Made by a program: the position numbers and the translations under genes
Origin: an uncultured Peptoniphilus sp.
GTDB taxonomy: Bacteria; Bacillota; Clostridia; Tissierellales; Peptoniphilaceae
Assembly (NCBI RefSeq): GCF_943913915.1
Contig: NZ_CALUAA010000018.1
Location: forward strand, 1-17,693
DNA: 17,693 nucleotides
Reading direction: 5' to 3'
In this document: in pieces, positions 1-6,959 of the stretch
Position numbering within the stretch: the stretch's first letter is position 1
Layout: the number at the start of each line of letters is the position of its first letter
The notes under the pieces: generated by a model
What the model was told of the DNA's origin: nothing
The model's database searches: none
Seen by the model: the letters and a program-made list of their open reading frames with translations, nothing else

Positions 1-305
1 GAGACAGCATTTAGAATATATGGATTCTATTGAAATCTTTCTTTTAATTTATAGGGGAGTCGGAAAAATAACAGTACTTCTATCTTTTATTCTACATATA
101 TTTTTTACTCTATGAAACAATAGAATGTATGAAATAAACATGTTGTTTTTAGAAAAGACGATAAAATAAATTTTATAAAGTTATACTGTATTCTTCCTAA
201 TTTCGTGTTGTGTTTATTTTTTCTCGCAGTATAATATTCCTACGAAGTTAGATAAACCTTTGACTTTCGAAGGAATCGGCTTCGAATACTTAAGGAGGTA
301 AGTCT
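1..305. other. AT-rich intergenic leader upstream of the CstA-family gene
   Basis: No convincing coding region is seen on either strand in this stretch. It is much richer in A and T than the gene that follows. It contains a promoter (208-235), a small inverted repeat TTCGAA-N9-TTCGAA (266-286) and the ribosome-binding site AAGGAGG (292-298). The far left may belong to the 3' flank of a gene outside the window, but nothing identifies one. Confidence 0.6.
208..235 (+). promoter_or_regulatory. Sigma-A type promoter for the CstA-family transporter
   Basis: A -35 like TTGTGT (208-213) is followed after 16 bases by a perfect TATAAT (230-235). Transcription would start near 242, giving a leader of about 60 nt before the ATG at 306. 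The small TTCGAA inverted repeat lies in this leader. Called by eye from consensus match only. Confidence 0.6.
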
Positions 306-1751
306 ATGACTACATTTCTCATCGGCCTCGCGATGTTAATCGTGGGCGGTTTCTTCTATGGCCGCTTTGCCGAAAAAGTGTTCCAACCGGACGACAGGGA
401 AACGCCTGCTATTAAAAATCAAGACGGCGTCGACTACGTCCCCATGGACAAAAAGAAAAACGCACTGATCGAGCTGTTGAACATTGCAGGAACCGGCCCG
501 ATTTTAGGACCCATCCAAGGGATTTTATTCGGACCTTTAGCATTTATTATGATTCCCGTCGGATGCGTACTCGGTGGTGCCATTCACGACTACATGAGCG
601 GTATGATTTCCATTCGCTCGGAAGGTGCTCAAATGCCGTCTCTTATTAAGCGCAATCTCGGTGGTAAGGTTTACTCGGTCTACAACATTTTTGTTATTCT
701 TCTTATGATTTTAGTAGGCGCCGTGTTTATCTACACACCCGGAGACTTAATTGTTGCCAATGTATTGCATCAAGAGGCCATCGCATCCAATCCCGTGGTA
801 TGGATTGTCTACGCCTGCATCTTCGCTTACTATATTTTAGCGACTTTATTCCCCATCGATAAGATTATCGGCAGAGTCTATCCGATTTTCGGCGGCATCT
901 TACTTCTTTCCGCCGTGGGCATTTTCTTCGGCCTGTTCCTCCATGGTTATCAATTAGATAACTTAACCATGCAAAATCTTGCAGGGGTCCATCCGGAAGG
1001 CACGCCCATTCTCCCTGTATTCTTCGTTACCGTCGCATGCGGTATTGTATCGGGTTTCCACTCCACACAAGCTACTCTTATCGGTCGATCTGTAAAGAGT
1101 GAACGTGAAGGTCGTTTCGTTTTCTACGATATGATGATCTTAGAAGGCTTTATAGCTATGATCTGGGCAGCTGCCGCTATGGGTATTTACAATAAGGGAA
1201 TCGATGCCGGCCTCATCGGTAAACCTGCCGTTATCGGATTGGTTGCCAACGATATGCTCGGAACCGTCGGCGGTTTAATCGCTGTTATCGGAATTATTGT
1301 GCTTCCCATCACCTCCGGCGATACGGCTTTACGTTCCGCTCGTCTGATGATCGCCGATCACTTAAACATTTCTCAAAAAACCATGAAGAGCCGTTTAAGC
1401 CTTTCTCTCGGTATTTTTGCAGGGGTTCTTGTGATCCTGATCTTTGCGAAAATGAGCCCCAACGGCTTCAATGTCCTTTGGCAATATTTCGCATGGGCAA
1501 ATCAAACCATCGCCGTCTTCGCCTTTGCCATGATTTCCATTTATCTGCAACGTCATGGAAGACAATTCCTGGTATCCTTACTTCCGGGTATGTTCTACGT
1601 TTACGTTATTATGGCGTATATTTTAGGCGCAAAGATCGGTTTCAATTTACCCTATATGCTGTCCAATATCTTAGGCGTCGTCGCCGCTTTAATTTACGGC
1701 TATGTCGTATTTAAAGAAGGCAGCAAGCAACAGGATTTGGCAAGAGCATAA
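306..1751 (+). CDS. CstA-family carbon starvation / peptide (or pyruvate) transporter
   Basis: This is a polytopic membrane protein of 481 residues with a dozen or more hydrophobic segments. It carries the blocks typical of the CstA family: the early IAGTGPILGPIQG block, a HSTQATLIGRS block after an AC-GIVSGFHS segment, and the SGDTALRSARLMIADH block. CstA proteins import peptides, and some members import pyruvate, during carbon limitation. At 481 residues it belongs to the shorter class seen in Firmicutes, not the ~700-residue enterobacterial CstA/BtsT type. The start is fixed by AAGGAGG seven bases upstream of the ATG. It is monocistronic, with its own promoter and a strong terminator at 1755-1780. 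Family assignment is firm; the substrate cannot be read from the sequence. Confidence 0.92.
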   Translation: MTTFLIGLAMLIVGGFFYGRFAEKVFQPDDRETPAIKNQDGVDYVPMDKKKNALIELLNIAGTGPILGPIQGILFGPLAFIMIPVGCVLGGAIHDYMSGMISIRSEGAQMPSLIKRNLGGKVYSVYNIFVILLMILVGAVFIYTPGDLIVANVLHQEAIASNPVVWIVYACIFAYYILATLFPIDKIIGRVYPIFGGILLLSAVGIFFGLFLHGYQLDNLTMQNLAGVHPEGTPILPVFFVTVACGIVSGFHSTQATLIGRSVKSEREGRFVFYDMMILEGFIAMIWAAAAMGIYNKGIDAGLIGKPAVIGLVANDMLGTVGGLIAVIGIIVLPITSGDTALRSARLMIADHLNISQKTMKSRLSLSLGIFAGVLVILIFAKMSPNGFNVLWQYFAWANQTIAVFAFAMISIYLQRHGRQFLVSLLPGMFYVYVIMAYILGAKIGFNLPYMLSNILGVVAALIYGYVVFKEGSKQQDLARA

Positions 1752-1754
1752 ATT

Positions 1755-1780
1755 AAGAGCATGGCAACATGCTCTTTTTT
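1755..1780 (+). terminator. Intrinsic terminator after the CstA-family gene
   Basis: A 9-bp stem AAGAGCATG / CATGCTCTT with loop GCAA is followed by a run of T residues, starting four bases after the stop codon. Confidence 0.9.
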
Positions 1781-1861
1781 GATGCAGTAAAGATGAGAGT
1801 CTGTTTAAATTTCGCCTCTTTCGGCAATCTATAAAATATCAGGATCAGAAAAGAGGAAATA

Positions 1862-2380
1862 ATGGAATTTAAAAAGATTTTAAACACGCGCAAGTCCGTT
1901 CGCTCCTATACCGGCGAAAAGATCTCGGAAGAAACCCTTGACGCGATCTTAGAAGCAGGGCAAGCTTCTCCCGTAGGTATGGCTTATTATGACAAAGTGC
2001 ATATGACGGTTGTAGAGGATGAGGCGATTTTAAAAGAGGTGGAAGAGGCGGCGCAATCACTCCTTAAGGCGGAGGGCCAGCCCTTTTTACACGGCGCACC
2101 GACTTATATTATCGTGTCGGCGGCGGGGGAGGGAAATTTACATTTTTCCAATGCAGCTATCGTGGCACACCAAATGAGCCTCGCCGCCGTGGATTTAGGC
2201 GTGGGCACCTGCCATATTTGGGGCGCCACCATGGCTTTACAGGAAAATGAAGAGCTTAAGAAAGAGCTCGCCATTCCTGAGGGCTTTATTCCCTGCTGCG
2301 GCATCATTTTAGGTGCAACGGATGAGGAATATACGGAGCGAGACGATTTAAGCGGCCGCATTTCCGTCAATAGAATCTAA
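1862..2380 (+). CDS. Nitroreductase family protein (FMN-dependent)
   Basis: The 172-residue product matches the short nitroreductase-fold flavoproteins that use FMN and NAD(P)H to reduce nitro, quinone or related substrates. The N-terminal RKSVRSY segment (residues 10-16) supplies the usual Arg/Ser phosphate contacts to FMN. A QASPVGMAYYDKV segment follows. The central LAAVDLGVGTCHIWGA helix and the C-terminal GFIPCCGIILGATDE strand are also family hallmarks. The two adjacent Cys in IPCCG are notable but not unusual. The ribosome-binding site is GAGGA four bases before ATG. A TATAAAAT sequence at 1830-1837 could be a -10 element, but no good -35 is seen. A terminator follows, so it is probably transcribed separately from the MFS gene. 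The physiological substrate is unknown. Confidence 0.9.
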   Translation: MEFKKILNTRKSVRSYTGEKISEETLDAILEAGQASPVGMAYYDKVHMTVVEDEAILKEVEEAAQSLLKAEGQPFLHGAPTYIIVSAAGEGNLHFSNAAIVAHQMSLAAVDLGVGTCHIWGATMALQENEELKKELAIPEGFIPCCGIILGATDEEYTERDDLSGRISVNRI

Positions 2381-2385
2381 GAAGA

Positions 2386-2408
2386 GTCCACCGGAAGGTG
2401 GGCTTTTT
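2386..2408 (+). terminator. Intrinsic terminator after the nitroreductase gene
   Basis: A 7-bp stem GTCCACC / GGTGGGC (one G-U pair) with loop GGAA is followed by TTTTT, six bases after the stop codon. It lies between the nitroreductase and the MFS gene 27 bases further on, so read-through or a very short promoter region must serve the MFS gene. Confidence 0.8.
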
Positions 2409-2434
2409 GCTACATAAAATGAAAGAGGGAGCAA

Positions 2435-3637
2435 ATGGGCAAGAAACTAAAGAATAAAAATTGGACCGGCGCTTTTTTATTCATTACCTTAATGGGAATT
2501 GTAAGTCTGTTTTCCGACATGACCCACGAAGGGGCGCGGAGCATTCTCGGGGAATTTTTAAGCTTAACGGGAGCGAGCGCCGCCGCCATCGGCTTTGTAT
2601 CGGGTCTGGGCGAGCTTTTGGGCTACGGCCTGCGCATCGTCTCCGGACGGTTGGCGGATAAGACCAAGCGCTACTGGACGTTTATCACCTTAGGCTATGC
2701 GATCCAGGTGCTGGCCATTCCCGCCCTTGCCCTTACGGGAGAAAAGGGATGGGTCTTCGCCTGCAGCCTGGTCGTTTTGGAGCGGGTAGGAAAGGCCATT
2801 AAAAAGCCCGCGAAAAATACGCTGGTTTCCTTCGCATCTTCCGAGATCGGAGAGGGGAAGGGCTTCGCCTACCAGGAATTTCTCGATCAATTGGGCGCCT
2901 TTTTAGGGCCTGTGATGCTCTTTTTTATCGGACTCATCAGAGGAAGCGGCAATGTGTTCGAGACCTATCGCCTATCCTTCTTGTTTCTGGGAATTCCCGC
3001 CCTCATTACCATCTCCCTCGTGCTTTTCGCTAAGGTGAAATACCCTCATCCGGAAATATTTGAAAAACAAAAAGAAGAGACCGAGAGCTTTAAGACGGGG
3101 CCGGATTTTATTCTCTACGTGGTGGCTATCTCCCTCTTCGCCTTCGGCTTTATAGACTTTACATTGGTAACCCTTCACGGCGCCGACAGTCATTTCTTTT
3201 CTCCCGAGCGCCTCAGTTTACTCTACGCCCTCGCCATGATCGTAGATGCCTTTGCGGCCCTCGTCTTCGGCTATCTTTACGACAAGATGGGCATTAAAAG
3301 TTTAATGATTTCAAGCTTTATCAGTGCCTTCTTCGCCCCCTTTATCTTTATGGCCAAGTCCCCCTCCGCCATGATCTTCGGGATTGTGCTCTGGGGCATC
3401 GGCATGGGAGCGCAGGAAAGTGTAATGAAAGCGGCGGTAAGCGGTTTTGTGCCGAAATCCCTGCGCTCCACCGGCTTCGGCATCTTCGAAACGGCCTTTG
3501 GGATCGCGTGGTTTTTAGGCTCATGGTCTCTGGGATATTTATACGATCACAATATAAGCGCCATGATTGCCATTTCCGTCATCTGTCAATTGGCCGCTAT
3601 CGTCTTTTACGCTCTCTCACAAAAAAAGCGCCCCTGA
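2435..3637 (+). CDS. Major facilitator superfamily (MFS) transporter
   Basis: This 400-residue membrane protein has about twelve hydrophobic segments in two halves, the standard MFS length and layout. The N-terminal half has SDMTHEGARSI in the first loop, the loop 2-3 motif GRLADKTKRYW, and the ERVGKAIKKPAKN block, a variant of the ERxGKGxRxPARD signature seen in one MFS subgroup. The second half repeats a GYLYDKMGIKS loop motif. A charged central linker (about residues 208-222, EKQKEETESF) separates the halves. The start follows a GAGGGA ribosome-binding site. The substrate is not predictable; drug efflux or small-metabolite transport are both possible. The last codons and the stop lie inside a hairpin that ends the convergent minus-strand gene. 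Confidence 0.88.
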   Translation: MGKKLKNKNWTGAFLFITLMGIVSLFSDMTHEGARSILGEFLSLTGASAAAIGFVSGLGELLGYGLRIVSGRLADKTKRYWTFITLGYAIQVLAIPALALTGEKGWVFACSLVVLERVGKAIKKPAKNTLVSFASSEIGEGKGFAYQEFLDQLGAFLGPVMLFFIGLIRGSGNVFETYRLSFLFLGIPALITISLVLFAKVKYPHPEIFEKQKEETESFKTGPDFILYVVAISLFAFGFIDFTLVTLHGADSHFFSPERLSLLYALAMIVDAFAALVFGYLYDKMGIKSLMISSFISAFFAPFIFMAKSPSAMIFGIVLWGIGMGAQESVMKAAVSGFVPKSLRSTGFGIFETAFGIAWFLGSWSLGYLYDHNISAMIAISVICQLAAIVFYALSQKKRP

Positions 3638-3645
3638 AAGGGCGC
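3621..3645 (-). terminator. Terminator for the minus-strand FeoC-like gene, inside the MFS 3' end
   Basis: GCGCCC (3628-3633) pairs with GGGCGC (3640-3645). On the minus strand the stem is followed by seven T residues (A-run at 3621-3627). The stop codon of the plus-strand MFS gene (3635-3637) sits in the loop. There is no T-run on the plus side, so it works mainly for the minus strand. Confidence 0.75.
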
Positions 3646-3650
3646 AAGGT

Positions 3651-3884
3651 TTAGGAATTAGCTTCCCACAGAATATGTTCGCCGTGGGAGATGTGGTTTT
3701 TACAGTGTTTGCAATTGCCACAGCCTCCGCTGCATGTCGGCGTGTGTTTACGGCGTTTAACATAGCCTAAACGCTCGTAATGATGTAATTCGTCTTCCAC
3801 CCATTGTATGCTTTGGTCTAAGCGTTGTGCGAGTGCTTCGGCGGTGTGATCGCCGTGTATTTTAATACATTCCAAAACTGACAT
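3651..3884 (-). CDS. FeoC-like winged-helix protein with a C-terminal Cys cluster
   Basis: The 77-residue product has the length and layout of FeoC-type regulators. An N-terminal winged-helix-like region (residues 1-46; SVLECIKIHG, ALAQRLDQSIQWVEDELHHYERLGYVKR) is followed by a cysteine cluster, C51-x3-C55-x2-C58-x2-C61, with several His nearby. In known FeoC proteins the Cys cluster binds an Fe-S cluster or metal, and the protein modulates the FeoB ferrous-iron transporter. No feoA or feoB is present in this window, so this is an orphan copy. It lies downstream of, and on the same strand as, the TetR gene, 64 bases away. The ribosome-binding site is AAAGGA before ATG at 3884, and a terminator follows directly. 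The alternative is an unrelated metal- or redox-sensing HTH protein. Confidence 0.65.
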   Translation of the reverse strand: MSVLECIKIHGDHTAEALAQRLDQSIQWVEDELHHYERLGYVKRRKHTPTCSGGCGNCKHCKNHISHGEHILWEANS

Positions 3885-3895
3885 AAAAATCCTTT

Positions 3896-3947
3896 CATTG
3901 TTCCTAACACCTTTTGGTATCGCCTCTATGCGGAGAAGCGAACAATG
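3896..3947. repeat. Inverted repeat enclosing the gap between TetR and FeoC-like genes
   Basis: CATTGTTC (3896-3903) and GAACAATG (3940-3947) are perfect 8-bp complementary arms separated by 36 bases. Inside lie two weaker hairpin candidates (ACC-TTTT-GGT, and CGC-N6-GCG within 3921-3933). It starts right behind the TetR stop and ends just before the ribosome-binding site of the FeoC-like gene. It could be a folded leader RNA or an mRNA-processing element. The function is unknown. Confidence 0.4.
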
Positions 3948-3948
3948 A

Positions 3949-4578
3949 TTAAGATTCCCTCAGCATTTCCCGCCAGCCCGCGGCGTAAAAACGTTGCAAG
4001 GCTTCGATATGGGCCACGGCATCGTCGATGGGTTCGTCGTGGGCGATGATTTCGAAAATCCCCGTGAACATGGAGGTAATGATCATATGAATAAACATAT
4101 CGTCGATGGAATGGGTGAGCTTGCCGCTTTGAACCAGTTCCTCGATTAAATCGATGGCCGATACGGTTTCGATGGCGATCAGCCGCTCCACATAATGAGC
4201 GTACTTCGTCCCTTCGGCGCAGCTCGCGATCAGCTTAAAGACGTCGTAATGTTCGTAAATATAGGCGACGAGTTTTTTCATGTGATCGGTGGTACGATAG
4301 GGGAGATCGGATAGAACGGCGCCCTCGTCGTCGCAAGGTACATTGCTTTCGGCATAAGCCTCGAATAAATCCAGAAGTTCCTGCGCCGGCTCCTCCACAA
4401 TGGCATCGAAGAGTGCCTCCTTGCTGGCGTAATAGCGGTAGAGGGCGCCGGTGGTAACGTCCACGGCGGCGGCGATTCCCCGAACCGAAGTCTTGCGGTA
4501 GCCTTTATGTAAGAAATCCTTTTTGGCCTGCTCCAAAATCGCCTGAGCCAATGCATCGTTTGACGGTCTCATCCTCAT
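3949..4578 (-). CDS. TetR family transcriptional regulator
   Basis: This 209-residue protein has a TetR-type HTH at the N terminus: AILEQAKKDFLHKGYRKTSVRGIAAAVDVTTGALYRYYASKEALFDAIV (residues about 13-60, given here as the overall span; key parts are GYRKTSVRGIA, TTGALYRYY and KEALF). The rest is an all-helical ligand-binding and dimer domain with no recognisable ligand signature. Two ATGs six bases apart (4578, 4572) follow GAAGGGAGAG; the downstream one has the more usual spacing, so the first two residues are uncertain. A good promoter with an overlapping TGATA-N5-TATCA palindrome lies in the divergent gap to the GIY-YIG gene, suggesting autoregulation. The target may be the GIY-YIG gene or the FeoC-like gene downstream. 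The inducing ligand cannot be inferred. Confidence 0.9.
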   Translation of the reverse strand: MRMRPSNDALAQAILEQAKKDFLHKGYRKTSVRGIAAAVDVTTGALYRYYASKEALFDAIVEEPAQELLDLFEAYAESNVPCDDEGAVLSDLPYRTTDHMKKLVAYIYEHYDVFKLIASCAEGTKYAHYVERLIAIETVSAIDLIEELVQSGKLTHSIDDMFIHMIITSMFTGIFEIIAHDEPIDDAVAHIEALQRFYAAGWREMLRES

Positions 4579-4591
4579 CTCTCCCTTCTAT

Positions 4592-4626
4592 TGATATATA
4601 TTATCACCTAAGGAGAGAATATTCAA
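4592..4626 (-). promoter_or_regulatory. Promoter of the TetR gene with overlapping palindromic operator
   Basis: On the minus strand, -35 TTGAAT (4621-4626) and -10 TAATAT (4598-4603) are separated by exactly 17 bases. The imperfect palindrome TGATA-TATAT-TATCA (4592-4606) covers the -10 box and is a natural site for the TetR protein to repress itself. Confidence 0.6.
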
Positions 4627-4673
4627 TCGCTTTATAAATGTTTCATTTTGTCTGAAAAGAGAAAGGAGGATCC

Positions 4674-5567
4674 ATGGCTTTACAATATAACGACATCGGG
4701 GACATCCCCTCCGCACCCGGCGTCTACTTATTTTATTCCGAAGGGAAAGTTGTTTATGTAGGGAAGAGTAAGCATTTAAAGGAGCGGGTCCGTTCTTATT
4801 TCGGAAAAGTCCACGAGCGTGAAAAACTTTATCAGATGATGCGCTATATAGATGATCTTCGCTATATTGTGACGGACAGCCATTTGGAGGCTCGTCTGCT
4901 CGAGTACGAACTTATTAGAAAGCACACGCCGATTTACAACAGTCGCCATACTCGTGGCAAGAGCAAAACCTATCTTCGTATCGAAGAGAAGAATTTACTC
5001 ACTTTGGGAGAATCCGGTTTCGGACCTCTTTTGAATACCAAAGGTTTAAAGCTTTTTATTAAATCCATGGAGAGCCTATACCCTATTCGGCAAAGGGGAG
5101 GGGAATTTATTTTCAAAAAGCAGATCATGGCGCCGAAACTTACAGAAGCTGAGCGGAAAGACACGGCGACGGCCCTCGATTCCATTCTTTACGATCGGAA
5201 AAGTTACGCTGCTTTTTCCGACGCTCTTTCTGAGAAAATGGCAAAAGCCGCCGGTGCATTGGCTTTTGAAGAGGCACATTTTTATAAACAGTTGCTGGAA
5301 AGCTTGGAGCATCATATCGGGCGAACGGAAAGAGAAAATGCTTTTTATGAAAAGCCCTATGTGTTCATGACAGAAAAGAAAGATCGCTTTATCTTAACGT
5401 ATCGCGGCCATCTTCTTGTAAAAGACAGAATTGAAGAATTGCCGCAATATAAAAATTACGATTACTCGCAGATTCAAATGAATCCCGATTTAGAGTATGC
5501 CAAGATTATTTACAGCGAAGCCCTGAGCGAAAACTTCGTCTGTGGGAATAGCGTGGGGAAAAAATAA
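4674..5567 (+). CDS. Stand-alone GIY-YIG nuclease, UvrC N-terminal/Cho-like
   Basis: The 297-residue protein begins with a UvrC-type GIY-YIG domain. It has PGVYLFY (GVY at 16-18), VVYVGKSKHLKERVRSYF (YVG at 28-30, basic residues following) and the downstream LLEYELIRKHTPIYN block (likely catalytic Glu77). These match the 3'-incision domain of UvrC. A UVR-like motif is seen around residues 187-216 (KAAGALAFEEAHFYKQLLESLEH), which in UvrC contacts UvrB. The RNase H-like 5'-incision domain and the HhH repeats of full UvrC (~600 residues) are absent. The length and layout resemble E. coli Cho (295 residues), which makes an alternative 3' incision in nucleotide excision repair. The start is set by AAGGAGG five bases before ATG. 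It is divergent from the TetR gene. No LexA-type box is seen upstream. Confidence 0.8.
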   Translation: MALQYNDIGDIPSAPGVYLFYSEGKVVYVGKSKHLKERVRSYFGKVHEREKLYQMMRYIDDLRYIVTDSHLEARLLEYELIRKHTPIYNSRHTRGKSKTYLRIEEKNLLTLGESGFGPLLNTKGLKLFIKSMESLYPIRQRGGEFIFKKQIMAPKLTEAERKDTATALDSILYDRKSYAAFSDALSEKMAKAAGALAFEEAHFYKQLLESLEHHIGRTERENAFYEKPYVFMTEKKDRFILTYRGHLLVKDRIEELPQYKNYDYSQIQMNPDLEYAKIIYSEALSENFVCGNSVGKK

Positions 5568-5582
5568 GCAGAGCGATGGAAC

Positions 5583-5611
5583 TTTTCAAAATCTCCCTCC
5601 TTTGCTAAAAT
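5583..5611 (+). promoter_or_regulatory. Promoter for the fluoride-riboswitch/antiporter transcript
   Basis: TTTTCA (5583-5588), 17 bases, then TAAAAT (5606-5611). Transcription would start about 5618, just before the riboswitch aptamer at 5623, which is the usual geometry. Confidence 0.6.
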
Positions 5612-5622
5612 AGTTAAAAACA

Positions 5623-5676
5623 GGGAATGAAGTTCTCCCTTGGGCAACCTAAACCGCAAAAGCTGATGACTTCTAC
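5623..5676 (+). ncRNA. Fluoride riboswitch aptamer (crcB motif)
   Basis: The sequence matches the conserved skeleton of the crcB RNA. The 5' hairpin GGGA-AUGAAGUUC-UCCC (5623-5639) carries the conserved AUG and UUC. A joining segment with AACC follows, then AAACCGC (5650-5656), a short GC stem, and the near-invariant 3' block GCUGAUGACUUCUAC (5662-5676). In characterised examples the aptamer binds fluoride through a Mg2+ cluster, using the pseudoknot between these segments, and turns on genes for fluoride tolerance. Here it sits 5 bases after a predicted start site and upstream of a cation:proton antiporter, a known gene class under this riboswitch. Identification is by recognition of the consensus, not a covariance search. 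Confidence 0.93.
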
Positions 5677-5705
5677 GATTTTATCGCAGAAAGCATCGGC
5701 TTTTT
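5662..5705 (+). terminator. Riboswitch-controlled intrinsic terminator (expression platform)
   Basis: GCTGATG (5662-5668) pairs with CATCGGC (5694-5700). The inner stem is TTCT/AGAA plus CGAT/ATCG with loop TTT, and TTTTT follows (5701-5705). The 5' strand of this terminator is the conserved 3' block of the aptamer, so aptamer folding and termination exclude each other. Fluoride binding should therefore allow read-through (an ON switch). The ribosome-binding site AAGGAGG begins seven bases after the T-run. Confidence 0.88.
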
Positions 5706-5722
5706 GCGTGTAAGGAGGTTTT

Positions 5723-6919
5723 ATGTTACTTTCTCTCGCTCTTTTACTTTTAACGGGCCTCGGTATGAAGTCCCTCGTGGAAAAAATGGGCTTGCCGGGG
5801 ATTATCGGCATTTTCGCCACCGGGGTGTTGCTCGGGCCGAGTTGTTTCAATCTGCTGGACGATCATCTTCTCGCGATTTCCGGCGAGCTCCGGCAAATGG
5901 CGCTCATTATTATTTTGCTGAAGGCAGGCCTTTCTTTGGATCTCTCCGATTTAAAGAAGGTGGGGCGGCCGGCGATTTTTATGTCTTTCGTGCCGGCGAG
6001 TTTTGAAATTATAGGCTACACGCTCCTCGCTCCCATGCTCCTCGGGATTTCCAGGGTAGACGCCGCCCTTATGGGCGCTGTACTCGCCGCCGTTTCCCCT
6101 GCGGTGGTGGTGCCTAGAATGGCGAAGATGATGGAAGAGGGCGTAGGTACGGAACGATCCGTACCCCAGCTCATTATGGCGGGGGCTTCCTGCGACGATA
6201 TTTTCGTCATCGTCCTCTTTACATCCTTTCTCGGAATGGCAAAGGGAGGGGATCTGAAGTTGGCGAGCCTTATGAACGTGCCCATGTCGGTTATGTCGGG
6301 GATTGCCGTCGGGGGAATCGTAGGTTATGTTCTTTACTGCTTTTTCGAATCCGCCTTTGTACGTGAACGCCATGTGCGCAACAGCGTCAAGGTCTTGATT
6401 ATGCTCGCTTTAAGTTTTCTCCTCGTGGCCGGGGAAGAGATTTTGAAGGGAAAGGTTCCCGTGTCGGGGCTCATCGCCGTGGTGGCCATGGCCGTGGTAA
6501 TTCACGAAAAGATGCCCGAAAATGTATCCTCCCGCCTTTCGGAAAAATTCGGCAAGCTTTGGATCGGCGCGGAGATTTTCCTCTTCGTCCTCGTCGGCGC
6601 CGCCGTGGACATTCACTATACCATGGAGGCCGGGGGAGCGGCGGTGGCGTTAATTTTTATGGCGCTTATGTTTAGAAGCTTCGGTGTGGCCTTATCCCTC
6701 GCGGGAACTCATCTGGATTTGAAGGAGCGGCTCTTCTGTATCTTCTCCTATTTACCGAAGGCCACGGTACAGGCGGCCATCGGTTCCGTGCCTTTGCAGG
6801 CGGGTCTCTCCTCGGGGAATGTGATTTTATCCGTGGCGGTACTTTCCATTTTAATTACCGCACCCATAGGTGCCCTCTTAATCGATCGCACGCAAAAGAG
6901 TTTACTTTCTTCAAAATAA
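5723..6919 (+). CDS. CPA-family cation:proton antiporter under a fluoride riboswitch
   Basis: The 398-residue membrane protein has the 11-13 hydrophobic segments and sequence blocks of monovalent cation:proton antiporters. These include GLPGIIGIFATGVLLGPS near the N terminus, LRQMALIIILLKAGLSLDLSDLKKVG, AVLAAVSPAVVVP (the unwound-helix region) and GASCDDIFVIVLF. The last carries the Asp-Asp pair that marks the ion-binding site of electrogenic (DD-type) antiporters. There is no C-terminal RCK/TrkA domain, so the protein is the membrane core only. The start is fixed by AAGGAGG before ATG at 5723. It is the only gene behind the fluoride riboswitch and ends in a terminator. The inferred role is ion or proton homeostasis during fluoride stress. 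Direct fluoride export by this protein is possible but not shown by the sequence. Confidence 0.9.
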   Translation: MLLSLALLLLTGLGMKSLVEKMGLPGIIGIFATGVLLGPSCFNLLDDHLLAISGELRQMALIIILLKAGLSLDLSDLKKVGRPAIFMSFVPASFEIIGYTLLAPMLLGISRVDAALMGAVLAAVSPAVVVPRMAKMMEEGVGTERSVPQLIMAGASCDDIFVIVLFTSFLGMAKGGDLKLASLMNVPMSVMSGIAVGGIVGYVLYCFFESAFVRERHVRNSVKVLIMLALSFLLVAGEEILKGKVPVSGLIAVVAMAVVIHEKMPENVSSRLSEKFGKLWIGAEIFLFVLVGAAVDIHYTMEAGGAAVALIFMALMFRSFGVALSLAGTHLDLKERLFCIFSYLPKATVQAAIGSVPLQAGLSSGNVILSVAVLSILITAPIGALLIDRTQKSLLSSK

Positions 6920-6925
6920 GAGTAC

Positions 6926-6956
6926 AAAAAAAGGATGTCTTTGCGACATCCTTTTT
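6926..6956. terminator. Bidirectional terminator between the antiporter and lrgB
   Basis: GGATGTC (6933-6939) pairs with GACATCC (6945-6951), flanked by seven A residues on the left and five T residues on the right. It can end both the plus-strand antiporter (stop at 6919) and the minus-strand lrgB (stop at 6960). Confidence 0.9.
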
Positions 6957-6959
6957 GCT

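Noticed and set aside
266..286. TTCGAA-N9-TTCGAA in the CstA leader as a riboswitch or operator
   Set aside because: The arms are only 6 bp and self-palindromic, and no known riboswitch pattern is present.
5951..6373. Minus-strand frame of 140 codons inside the antiporter gene
   Set aside because: Composition is His/Arg-rich shadow sequence of a clear plus-strand membrane protein; no start signals.
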